The position numbers were made by a program, and so were the translations under genes. Of a DNA stretch of 64,000 bases, positions 25,016 to 32,213 are shown in pieces. The stretch's first letter is position 1. Each line of letters opens with the position of its first letter. Source of the stretch: Paludibacteraceae bacterium (GTDB lineage Bacteria; Bacteroidota; Bacteroidia; Bacteroidales; Paludibacteraceae); assembly GCA_017450435.1 (NCBI GenBank), contig JAFSTO010000056.1, forward strand, positions 186,001 through 250,000, written 5' to 3'. The notes below the pieces were generated by a model. The model saw nothing but the letters and a program-made list of their open reading frames with translations. It had not been told where the DNA came from and did not search any database.

Positions 25016-25041
25016 AAAAAAAGCCGCCTTTCGGGCGGCTC
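25016..25041 (-). terminator. Terminator of tRNA-Cys
   Basis: GCCGCC-tttcg-GGCGGC hairpin with a T7 run on the minus strand, directly after the tRNA-Cys 3' end. Confidence 0.9.
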
Positions 25042-25048
25042 ATTCAGG

Positions 25049-25120
25049 AGGTACCTTGCGGAGTCGAACCGCACTAACCGGTTTTGCAGACCGGGGACTA
25101 AACCGCTCATCCAAGGTACC
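25049..25120 (-). tRNA. tRNA-Cys (anticodon GCA)
   Basis: The minus strand gives acceptor GGTACCT/AGGTACC, anticodon stem CCGGT/ACCGG with loop CTGCAAA (anticodon GCA), T arm GCGG/CCGC with TTCGACT, and discriminator U73 as expected for tRNA-Cys. CCA is not encoded. Promoter at 25177-25208. Confidence 0.97.
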
Positions 25121-25176
25121 GTGTCTTTGGTTATCTGCTTCCAGCATTCAGCTGTCGCTTGTTAGCAAAGCGGCTG

Positions 25177-25208
25177 CAAAGGTACGACATTTTTTTTAAT
25201 TGTGCAAG
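25177..25208 (-). promoter_or_regulatory. Promoter of tRNA-Cys
   Basis: Minus strand TACCTTTG (25177-25184) with CTTG (25205-25208), spacer 20. Confidence 0.7.
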
Positions 25209-25249
25209 TTTTTGTGTAAAAATATAATAAAAAATGCAAAAATATGTCC

Positions 25250-25320
25250 TGACCTTGTTTCGCCCAAGAGTATTCCGACCTTGTTTCGCCCACGGGTAGA
25301 GACGGTGTTTTTTTACCGTT
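25250..25320. repeat. Copy of the gaccttgtttcgccc repeat with hairpin cap
   Basis: Two ~26-bp units of gaccttgtttcgcccaagag type, then gggtagagacggtg, a T-run and accgtt (imperfect hairpin 25298-25320). It abuts the stop codon of the malY-like gene, where it may act as terminator. Confidence 0.75.
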
Positions 25321-26615
25321 TACACGAACTTTTCAAGCCGCCGTAATGCCTCAATGATATTCTCCTTTGATGTAGCGAGGTTGATGCGGATAAACCCGTC
25401 TGCTCCATACATATCCGACGGGTTAAACAGCACCTGCTGCTCGCGTGCCAGGCGGTCGCACAACTCTTCTGCAGACCGCGGTGCTTTCTTGTCGTTGCTG
25501 CTGCCAACGGGATTCTGCAGCCATCCGCGTACATCCACCCAAGCCAGGTATGTTCCTTCCATCAGAGTAACGTGCAACCCCGGGTGATGCGCTCCGACAT
25601 GCTCGCAAAGCAGCAGATAGTTGTTATGCAACACCTGCTGTAGTTCATCTAACCACGCCTCGCTCTCGTTGTACGCCGCCATGAGGGCCGTCATGCCAAA
25701 CGGACTGATATCGCACACCTCGTGTATGTTGATAGCCTTATCTATACGTGAACGGATATCGGCATCGGGCACGTAGATATTCGCGCACTGAAGACCGGCT
25801 ATATTAAATGCTTTCGAGGCTGAGGTACATACGCAGTATCCCAAATCCGGCTCCGCCACCGTCGCAAATGGTGTATAGCGTTGTCCGGGGAAGGTGAATT
25901 CGCAGTGTATCTCGTCTGAAATAACGAATATGTTGTTCTGCCGGCATATATGAGCCACAGCCGACAGTTCGTCTCTCGTCCACACGCGTCCTGTCGGGTT
26001 ATGAGGGTTACATAGCAGTAGCACATCGGCATCTGCAGCCAGACGCTCAAACAACTCCATGTCAATAGTGAAGTGTAATGAGGGCTCTGTGTCTGCCACC
26101 GTTGTTTCTGCCAGCGGACACGACACTAACTCGCACCCTGTGTTACTGATTGACGAGAAGAAGCAGTTATACGCCGGCGTAAAGGTGATAACACGCAGCG
26201 GAACGCTATGTCCGTCTAAGGCAGAATGAGTTTCTCTCTTGCGGTCAGACAATGCGCGGAGGGTGGCAGATATAGCTGGCACCACACCGATGGTGTATAT
26301 CAGCTGTTCGCGAGTTATGCCGTTCCAGCCGTGTCGGCGACTGAACCATGATGATATAGCATCGTAATATGCTTGAGGCACGTACTGATAGCCGAACACG
26401 CCGTGCTGCAGCCTACGCTCCAATGCCGCAATGATAGGGGGAGCCGCCTTGAAGTCCATATCTGCCACCCACATAGGCAGAAACGTTTGTGCAGAAACGC
26501 ACGGTCTCTCCTGATTTTCCGGTCTTTCCTGATTCTCCGGCATCATATAACTGCGCACGTGGTCAGAGTCCCATTTGTAGCAATCGCTGCCGCGACGATC
26601 AACATATTCTATCAT
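25320..26615 (-). CDS. MalY/PatB-type PLP aminotransferase / C-S lyase
   Basis: 431 residues from the ATG at 26615 (MIEYVDRRGSDCYKWDSDHV); frames starting further upstream overlap the previous gene. The MalY signature LPMWVADMDFKAAPPIIAAL is near residue 45. The PLP region NPHNPTGRVWTRDEL is followed by ISDEIHCEFTFPG, with the Schiff-base lysine in TSASKAFNIAGLQ. It would cleave cystathionine or cysteine conjugates, giving homocysteine, pyruvate and ammonia. Between DHVRSYM and LPMWVADMDF is an extra stretch holding two copies of ENQERP, encoded by a short tandem repeat (26513-26540). It follows the phosphopantetheinyl transferase gene by 10 nt. Confidence 0.88.
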   Translation of the reverse strand: MIEYVDRRGSDCYKWDSDHVRSYMMPENQERPENQERPCVSAQTFLPMWVADMDFKAAPPIIAALERRLQHGVFGYQYVPQAYYDAISSWFSRRHGWNGITREQLIYTIGVVPAISATLRALSDRKRETHSALDGHSVPLRVITFTPAYNCFFSSISNTGCELVSCPLAETTVADTEPSLHFTIDMELFERLAADADVLLLCNPHNPTGRVWTRDELSAVAHICRQNNIFVISDEIHCEFTFPGQRYTPFATVAEPDLGYCVCTSASKAFNIAGLQCANIYVPDADIRSRIDKAINIHEVCDISPFGMTALMAAYNESEAWLDELQQVLHNNYLLLCEHVGAHHPGLHVTLMEGTYLAWVDVRGWLQNPVGSSNDKKAPRSAEELCDRLAREQQVLFNPSDMYGADGFIRINLATSKENIIEALRRLEKFV

Positions 26616-26625
26616 AGTATTGTTT

Positions 26626-27309
26626 TTATGCATTCTGTTCTGCAACTGACAGTATTACCCCCGTCTCCGGGTAAGCGGTTGTGGTCAGCTTAACGTTGTC
26701 TGTGATATTTATAAGCACGTCTTTCATATCGCTGTTGATACCCGTGCCGAGCATCTTCAGATATGCTTCTTTTTGTGTCCAAAGCGTGATAAATCGCTCT
26801 GTAGTTGCCGGCGACAAATGCCGATTGGCATCAACAGCATGCCCGAAAATACAGGCTTGCTCGGCATTATTCATGGTGTAGCGCACCAACTCCTCCGTGA
26901 CGTGTCGTTCTACTGTTTCCACGTCAATGCCGACAGGTCGCTCGGATAAGGCTACTGCAATGGCACGCGAACAATGAGACAAGGAAAAATGCAGTTGTCC
27001 GTCGTTCTCCAACAGCCGCCTCTGCATCTCACTTAGCCTTGTTTCCGGCAACTCTGACAACAGACTTTGTATAACAGCCGGTTCGTAATAAGGTTTGCCG
27101 TGCTCGCTCACCTGCCAGGCCGGAAGACTGATGCCCAGCAGCTCCTCAAGCATACGGAAACTCTTGACGCAGTCATATTGCCGGCGCTCGCTCTTATAAC
27201 GCAGTGCTTCGGCACGACGCTCCTCCGGTATTTGCGGCAGAAACTCATGCAGGGAGATTGCTATGGCAGCATCACTCTGACGGCTTGTGTCGAAAAACGA
27301 TATTAACAT
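26626..27309 (-). CDS. 4'-phosphopantetheinyl transferase, Sfp type
   Basis: 227 residues. Family motifs: LHFSLSHCSRAIAVALSERP, GIDVETVERH (Mg-binding D/E) near residue 125, and FITLWTQKEAYLKMLGTGI near residue 168 (WxxKEAxxK). It moves the 4'-phosphopantetheine arm from CoA to acyl or peptidyl carrier proteins; no partner carrier protein is nearby. The promoter box TACCTTTG ends only 4 nt before the ATG, so the mRNA is probably leaderless. It forms an operon with the malY-like gene. Confidence 0.92.
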   Translation of the reverse strand: MLISFFDTSRQSDAAIAISLHEFLPQIPEERRAEALRYKSERRQYDCVKSFRMLEELLGISLPAWQVSEHGKPYYEPAVIQSLLSELPETRLSEMQRRLLENDGQLHFSLSHCSRAIAVALSERPVGIDVETVERHVTEELVRYTMNNAEQACIFGHAVDANRHLSPATTERFITLWTQKEAYLKMLGTGINSDMKDVLINITDNVKLTTTAYPETGVILSVAEQNA

Positions 27310-27313
27310 ACTG

Positions 27314-27345
27314 CAAAGGTAGTGTTTTTATGTTGTCTGAACAAT
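27314..27345 (-). promoter_or_regulatory. Promoter giving a probably leaderless mRNA
   Basis: Minus strand TACCTTTG (27314-27321) with ATTG (27342-27345), spacer 20. The ATG begins at 27309, about where transcription should start. Confidence 0.6.
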
Positions 27346-27381
27346 AATTTGCAATCTTTGTTTTTCATTTTGCAGAATTAT

Positions 27382-27412
27382 TTTGCTGTTTCGTCAAAAT
27401 TTAGTAACTTTG
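27382..27412 (+). promoter_or_regulatory. Promoter of fructose-bisphosphate aldolase
   Basis: TTTG (27382-27385), 19 nt, TAACTTTG (27405-27412); about 65-nt leader. Confidence 0.75.
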
Positions 27413-27485
27413 CGGTGAAATGGGGTTTACGCTCACATTATTTATACACGGACATATCAAATATTATCACTAATATATTATAATT

Positions 27486-28490
27486 ATGGTATCTTACAAA
27501 GAATTAGGGCTTGTTAACACCCGTGAGATGTTTAAGAAAGCCATCAACGGCGGATATGCTATTCCTGCCTTTAACTTCAACAACATGGAGCAGCTTCAGG
27601 CTATCATCAAAGCTGCGGCTGAGACCAAGTCACCGGTTATCCTTCAGGTTTCGAAAGGTGCCCGTAACTACGCTAACCAGACTCTCTTGCGCTATATGGC
27701 ACAAGGTGCTGTGGAGTATGCAAAAGAGCTCGGTTGGAAGCATCCTGAGATATGCTTACACCTTGACCATGGTGATAGCTTCGAGCTCTGCAAGAGCTGT
27801 GTGGACTTTGGTTTCTCCAGCGTGATGATTGATGCCAGTTCGCTGCCATACGAGGAGAACATCGCTCTTACCAAGAAAGTAGTTGACTACGCTCACCAGT
27901 ACGACGTTACCGTTGAGGCAGAGCTTGGTGTTCTTGCCGGTGTGGAAGACGAGGTACAGGCAGAAGAGAGCCACTATACACGTCCTGAAGAGGTTATTGA
28001 CTTCGCTACGCGCACAGGCTGCGACTCACTTGCTATCTCTATCGGCACCAGCCACGGAGCTTACAAGTTCAAACCTGAGCAGTGCACACGTGACCCCAAG
28101 ACCGGTCGCCTCGTGCCTCCTCCATTGGCTTTCGACGTTCTCGACGCTATCATGGAGAAACTGCCGGGATTCCCCATCGTTCTGCACGGATCGTCAAGCG
28201 TTCCGCAGGAGTATGTGGATATCATCAATGCCAACGGCGGCAAGTTGCCTGACGCTGTAGGTATCCCGGAGGAGCAACTGCGCAAGGCTGCTAAGTCTGC
28301 TGTCTGCAAAATCAATATCGACTCTGACTCACGTCTCGCCTTCACCGCTGCTGTTCGCAAGGTGTTCGCTGAGAAACCGGGTGAGTTCGACCCGCGCAAG
28401 TACTGCGGACCTGCACGAGACCTTATGGAGGAGCTCTACAAGCACAAGATTATCAACGTGCTCGGCTCTGACGGCAAGGCAGCGGATTAA
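27486..28490 (+). CDS. fba: Class II fructose-1,6-bisphosphate aldolase
   Basis: 334 residues. Class II zinc aldolase features: AIPAFNFNNMEQLQAIIKAA, CLHLDHGDSFE (the HxDH motif near residue 92 supplying the catalytic Asp and a Zn ligand), VEAELGVLAG, DSLAISIGTSHGAYKF and PIVLHGSSSVPQE with further Zn-binding His, and KINIDSDSRLAF. It splits fructose bisphosphate to DHAP and glyceraldehyde-3-phosphate. Own promoter and terminator; not linked to the PULs by operon. Confidence 0.95.
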   Translation: MVSYKELGLVNTREMFKKAINGGYAIPAFNFNNMEQLQAIIKAAAETKSPVILQVSKGARNYANQTLLRYMAQGAVEYAKELGWKHPEICLHLDHGDSFELCKSCVDFGFSSVMIDASSLPYEENIALTKKVVDYAHQYDVTVEAELGVLAGVEDEVQAEESHYTRPEEVIDFATRTGCDSLAISIGTSHGAYKFKPEQCTRDPKTGRLVPPPLAFDVLDAIMEKLPGFPIVLHGSSSVPQEYVDIINANGGKLPDAVGIPEEQLRKAAKSAVCKINIDSDSRLAFTAAVRKVFAEKPGEFDPRKYCGPARDLMEELYKHKIINVLGSDGKAAD

Positions 28491-28501
28491 GACTGAGCAA
28501 C

Positions 28502-28541
28502 AAAAAAAACGCCGAATACGAAAGTATCCGGCGTTTTTTTT
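28502..28541. terminator. Terminator of fructose-bisphosphate aldolase
   Basis: AAAAAAAACGCCGAATAC-gaaa-GTATCCGGCGTTTTTTTT; near-perfect stem with T8, bidirectional. Confidence 0.9.
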
Positions 28542-28544
28542 GTT

Positions 28545-28590
28545 GCAAGACCGCTGAAAAGGCTGCCAAGAGAAGGAGAGAACGTTTCAT
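28545..28590 (-). pseudogene. Truncated 5' end of a secreted-protein gene
   Basis: On the minus strand a good promoter (TAACTTTG 28651-28658, CTTG 28679-28682, spacer 20) is followed at 28590 by ATG and codons for MKRSLLLLAAFSAVLQQ, a typical signal peptide. The frame then runs straight into the aldolase terminator. It looks like the head of a deleted gene. A functional short peptide cannot be excluded. The rest of 28591-28754 is AT-rich with nothing else seen. Confidence 0.4.
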
Positions 28591-28754
28591 GGTATATCGG
28601 ATTGGTTGTTATAGAAATAAACTAATAGGTTTTTATCTATTTACACATGGCAAAGTTATAAAAAAACTTATATTCACGCAAGAAAATATTAAAAAAATAA
28701 AGAAGAAACGAAAAAATACCGCATATAACTAAATATAAAAATCAACAAGGACGT

Positions 28755-28784
28755 TTTGTATTTAATATTTTTTGTGTAACTTTG
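28755..28784 (+). promoter_or_regulatory. Promoter of the AraC-type regulator gene
   Basis: TTTG (28755-28758), 18 nt, TAACTTTG (28777-28784); about 25-nt leader. Confidence 0.65.
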
Positions 28785-28812
28785 CAAAAAAATACCATAA
28801 TCACATTTCACT

Positions 28813-29691
28813 ATGCCTGTTTTGCATGAGATAGCTCCCCTTGGTGAGAACGACTTTATGTATCTTGCCGACCGACATAAACGTTCGTTTGATTACCCTT
28901 TGCATTGTCATGACGTGTTTGAACTTAACTTCGTAGAACACGCGGAAGGTAGTGTACGCGTTGTCGGGGATAGCAGTGAGGTGGTCGGTGACTATGACCT
29001 TGTACTTATTACTTCCCCCAACTTAGAGCATGCATGGCTGCAGGGAAACTGTGTGTCAAATGATATACATGAAATAACGATACAATTCCGACTAAATACA
29101 ACCAGTGGAAAAGGTGTGTTCGAAACGAATGCTTATCAGCCGATTAAAAAACTGTTTCAAAGGGCACAAAAAGGACTCGTCTTTCCGCTTCAGACAATCA
29201 TGCTGCTCTATCCTCGGCTCATACGACTATCTTCCATTAAAGAGGGCTTTTATGCTGCGCATGAGTTGATAGCCTTGCTGTATGAATTATCAAAGAGCGA
29301 AGGAGCACGCGAGTTGTCAAGCAACGCATTTGCAAGAGTGGAGGCCGATAGCGAAAGCAGACGGGTAAAAAAAGTAAAGTCGTTTATCAACGAGCATTAT
29401 ATTGAGGAATTGCGACTTGATGACCTGAGTGCCATGGTTAATATGGCACCTACGGCATTCTCACGTTTTTTCAAACTCAGGACGGGCAAGACGCTTGCTG
29501 AATATATTGTGGATGTGAGGCTTGGACATGCTGCACGTTTGCTGGTAGATACTTCTGAGCCGATTAGCGAGGTGTGTTTTGAGTGCGGATTTAATACGCT
29601 GAGTAATTTCAATCGTCTATTCCGAAAGCGTAAAGGCTGTTCGCCAACGGAGTTCAGAGAGAAATATGTCAAGACAAAGGTGATTATCTGA
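28813..29691 (+). CDS. AraC family transcriptional regulator of the mannan PUL
   Basis: 292 residues. The N-terminal cupin-like sensor has the HxH/E region (HCHDVFELNFVEHAEGSVRV near residue 35). The C-terminal double helix-turn-helix is at about 195-290: IEELRLDDLSAMVNMAPTAF, SRFFKLRTGKTLAEYIVDVR, and the second unit PISEVCFECGFNTLSNFNRL with FRKRKGCSPTEFREK. It is cytoplasmic, and probably senses a sugar and activates the downstream operon, whose promoter lacks a -33 element. Hybrid two-component or SusR-type regulators are more usual for PULs, though AraC types are known. Confidence 0.9.
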   Translation: MPVLHEIAPLGENDFMYLADRHKRSFDYPLHCHDVFELNFVEHAEGSVRVVGDSSEVVGDYDLVLITSPNLEHAWLQGNCVSNDIHEITIQFRLNTTSGKGVFETNAYQPIKKLFQRAQKGLVFPLQTIMLLYPRLIRLSSIKEGFYAAHELIALLYELSKSEGARELSSNAFARVEADSESRRVKKVKSFINEHYIEELRLDDLSAMVNMAPTAFSRFFKLRTGKTLAEYIVDVRLGHAARLLVDTSEPISEVCFECGFNTLSNFNRLFRKRKGCSPTEFREKYVKTKVII

Positions 29692-29813
29692 CAAATAAGT
29701 TGACTTTCCATGGATAATACGGATTCCTTTTTTATGGATGAAACAGATGCATCCGCCATAATCTGCAGATAAATCTATCAAATCCGTGAGTGGCGTTTCA
29801 GGCTGTTTCAAGA

Positions 29814-29896
29814 AATAGTGTGCATTATTTTCTTGCTGCGGTGTCAGTGAATGTTAAAATAGTGTCAACCATTCCGGAGTTATAGTTGTAATTTTG
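29814..29896 (+). promoter_or_regulatory. PUL promoter with possible AraC-type operator repeats
   Basis: TAATTTTG (29889-29896) lies about 23 nt before the GH26 ATG, with no TTTG at -33. Upstream are two direct repeats, aatagtgtgcattatt (29814-29829) and aatagtgtcaaccatt (29858-29873), 44 bp apart, about four helical turns; the nearer one reaches the -33 region. This is the expected layout for an AraC-activated promoter. Confidence 0.5.
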
Positions 29897-29918
29897 CAGC
29901 TGTAACTTTTTTTATACC

Positions 29919-31025
29919 ATGAAGCACCTAATCTCTTTTCTTTTTTTGTGTTTTTTTACCGTCAGTTGTGTTCAGGCAGAGACGCCTGAAGATGTGCCGC
30001 CAACAGTGTACAACCTATGTAATGAGTCGGCTACTCAGGAGACGGTGCAACTTTGGAAAGCGCTGTGTTCGGAGTATGGTACACGTGCCTTGAGTGGCGT
30101 GGTGGCTAACGTGGATTGGAATACGCGCGAGGCGGAGAACGTGTTTAAGTGGACCGGCAGGTATCCGGCACTGAATGTGTTTGATTTCATCAATATCCAT
30201 GCTTCGAAGGATGTTAATAAGCAAGGCTGGCTCGACTATAGCAATCTGACTCCCGTCACTGACTGGTATAATGCCGGTGGCATCGTGGGTTGTATGTGGC
30301 ATTGGCAGGTTCCTGCCAATAACGGAACCAACTACACTTGTTCACCCGGAACTCAGCCGGGCGAGACCTCTTTTGACCCTGAGAAGGTGAACGACCCTTC
30401 TTCCGATGAATACAAGCGTATGATTCACGATATAGACCAAGTGGCCGGTTATTTGAAGAAGATGCAGAAAAGGGGTATCCCTGTTATCTGGCGGCCGCTT
30501 CATGAAGCTGCCGGTAACTCCACTGAGTTCAGCGGTGGCGGCGCATGGTTCTGGTGGGGTGCCAAAGGACCTGAGGCATACAAAGCACTGTGGCGATTTA
30601 TGTATGACAGAATGGTCAATTTTCACAAACTTAACAACCTTATTTGGGTGTGGAATTCCCAAATCAACGACCCTGAATGGTACCCCGGTGACGATGTGGT
30701 GGACGTTGTCGGTAGAGATAACTATTATGCACTACAGTATCCGCTCGCTAAAGAGTTCCGCTATTTGCAGACAACATATCCAAACAAACTGATTACTCTT
30801 GCCGAGTGTGGCAATGGCGACGAGGTGGAGATGTCGCCGTGGACTAAAATATGGACAGAAGGCGGACATTGGAGTTGGTTTATGACATGGTATGACTATA
30901 ACTACAATGCAGGCACTTCCGATGAGCATCAGTTTGCAGGGGAGAAATGGTGGAAAGATGCTTTTGATAGCGGACTCGTTATCGACCGTGAGGAAATGAA
31001 AAAACTGTTAGAAGTGACAAAGTGA
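29919..31025 (+). CDS. GH26 endo-beta-1,4-mannanase, surface lipoprotein
   Basis: 368 residues with a lipoprotein signal (MKHLISFLFLCFFTVSC, lipid Cys 17). It is a single GH26 domain. The acid/base Glu is E196 in IWRPLHEAAG and the nucleophile is E296 in ITLAECGNGDE. Aromatic subsite residues lie in GGAWFWWGAKGPEAYKALWR. It hydrolyses internal beta-1,4-mannosidic bonds of gluco- or galactomannan. First gene of the PUL operon and a lipoprotein, so probably the outer-surface enzyme that generates oligosaccharides for SusC/D. The acid/base and nucleophile are 100 residues apart, normal for GH26. Confidence 0.93.
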   Translation: MKHLISFLFLCFFTVSCVQAETPEDVPPTVYNLCNESATQETVQLWKALCSEYGTRALSGVVANVDWNTREAENVFKWTGRYPALNVFDFINIHASKDVNKQGWLDYSNLTPVTDWYNAGGIVGCMWHWQVPANNGTNYTCSPGTQPGETSFDPEKVNDPSSDEYKRMIHDIDQVAGYLKKMQKRGIPVIWRPLHEAAGNSTEFSGGGAWFWWGAKGPEAYKALWRFMYDRMVNFHKLNNLIWVWNSQINDPEWYPGDDVVDVVGRDNYYALQYPLAKEFRYLQTTYPNKLITLAECGNGDEVEMSPWTKIWTEGGHWSWFMTWYDYNYNAGTSDEHQFAGEKWWKDAFDSGLVIDREEMKKLLEVTK

Positions 31026-31054
31026 CAAAGTACAACGTACAAATTTATAGAAAT

Positions 31055-32212
31055 ATGCGCCAATATAGATACATAATTACCGTTCTCCTTGTTCTTTGCT
31101 CCTTGTTCTTTGTTCCTGCGAAAGCCGTTGAGCGAACCATTTTGTTAGGACCGAAGACCATCGGCAAGGCGTGGCGCGACAACATACTGATTGAGCCGCG
31201 TCATTTTGCCAATGCCAAAGCAGGTGATGTGTTGACTGTATATAACGACCGAGCGAAAGGTATGGCACAAGCGGCTTTCCAGCACCCCAAGACATGGCAG
31301 GGTGTGGCACCCGAATACGGCTGTTTCGGTTTTGCCGGTCCTTTCCGCATGACGCTCTCCGACTCCATATTAAATATCGCGCGTACGCACGGAATCATCC
31401 TCGGCGGTCACGACTACCGCATCTTGCGGGTCACACTCTCCGAAGCGGCGGATTATACTGAGACAATCGTGTGGGAAGGTCCGGCGGTAACGATGAAAAC
31501 CGACTGGTCTGCCTCGGCGGAGATCCCCGGACGATGCTTCGAGAGCCTGCAAGAAGGGGACGGCTTGCGCCTTCATGTCAGCAAGGTTCAAGAGGGTGCA
31601 GCTGCCAAACTGATGGACTTTACATGGAATGCCCTCGCTCCGTCTGTAGATGGCATGCCGGTAGGAGAAGACGGGGTCACGTGGTTTATCTATGACCGCG
31701 CACCGCTCTTGAAACTGCAACTGGCAGGCTATGGTGCGCAGACGGCAATGCGTGTAGGCGGCAAGGGATATAGGCTCGAAAAGATAGGTATTGTCCGACA
31801 GACCGGTGAAGTGAGCGAGGATCTCACGGATGTCCAGCGTGCCCCACGTGAGTACGTCCTTCAGCAGGGTGAACTCTTTCGCGGAGAGAAGGTTTTTCCG
31901 GCAGACTGGAGCGGAAACATCTCCCTGACAGCCGCACCTTTCCAAAACTGCACAGAGAACGATGTGCTGGTCATTTCCTATACCTTGGATTACGAGGTAC
32001 AAGCGGCCGGCGTAAAAGCCCAATTATCCATCCGCAACTCCCGCTGGCAGGAAATAACAGGAGCAAAAGAACCTGTCTGGTATCCGCTTGACGGAACAGA
32101 TGTGGTCTATATGTTCGACCCCGTGGCGCTTGACCAAGTCAAGACCCGCGGACTCATCGTTACAGGCGTAGGATTTACCTTAACCAAAATAGAACTAATA
32201 TCCGCTCAATAA
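31055..32212 (+). CDS. Secreted protein made of three 'WxG' beta-modules, probable glycan-binding protein
   Basis: 385 residues from the ATG at 31055 (MRQYRYIITVLLVLCSLFFV); a GTG at 31022 overlapping the GH26 stop is less likely. The signal core is encoded by a ctccttgttctttg repeat. Three modules of ~110-125 residues follow (about 26-131, 134-252, 263-385). Each opens with a short strand such as ILLGPKTIGKAW or TIVWEGPAVTMKTDW, has a 'FAxAxAGDxLxV' core (HFANAKAGDVLTVYNDRAKG), and closes with 'LIVTGVGFTLTKIEL'-type strands. The same module recurs in the proteins at 37300, 38614 and 43940. No catalytic residues seen. Confidence 0.75.
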   Translation: MRQYRYIITVLLVLCSLFFVPAKAVERTILLGPKTIGKAWRDNILIEPRHFANAKAGDVLTVYNDRAKGMAQAAFQHPKTWQGVAPEYGCFGFAGPFRMTLSDSILNIARTHGIILGGHDYRILRVTLSEAADYTETIVWEGPAVTMKTDWSASAEIPGRCFESLQEGDGLRLHVSKVQEGAAAKLMDFTWNALAPSVDGMPVGEDGVTWFIYDRAPLLKLQLAGYGAQTAMRVGGKGYRLEKIGIVRQTGEVSEDLTDVQRAPREYVLQQGELFRGEKVFPADWSGNISLTAAPFQNCTENDVLVISYTLDYEVQAAGVKAQLSIRNSRWQEITGAKEPVWYPLDGTDVVYMFDPVALDQVKTRGLIVTGVGFTLTKIELISAQ

Positions 32213-32213
32213 T

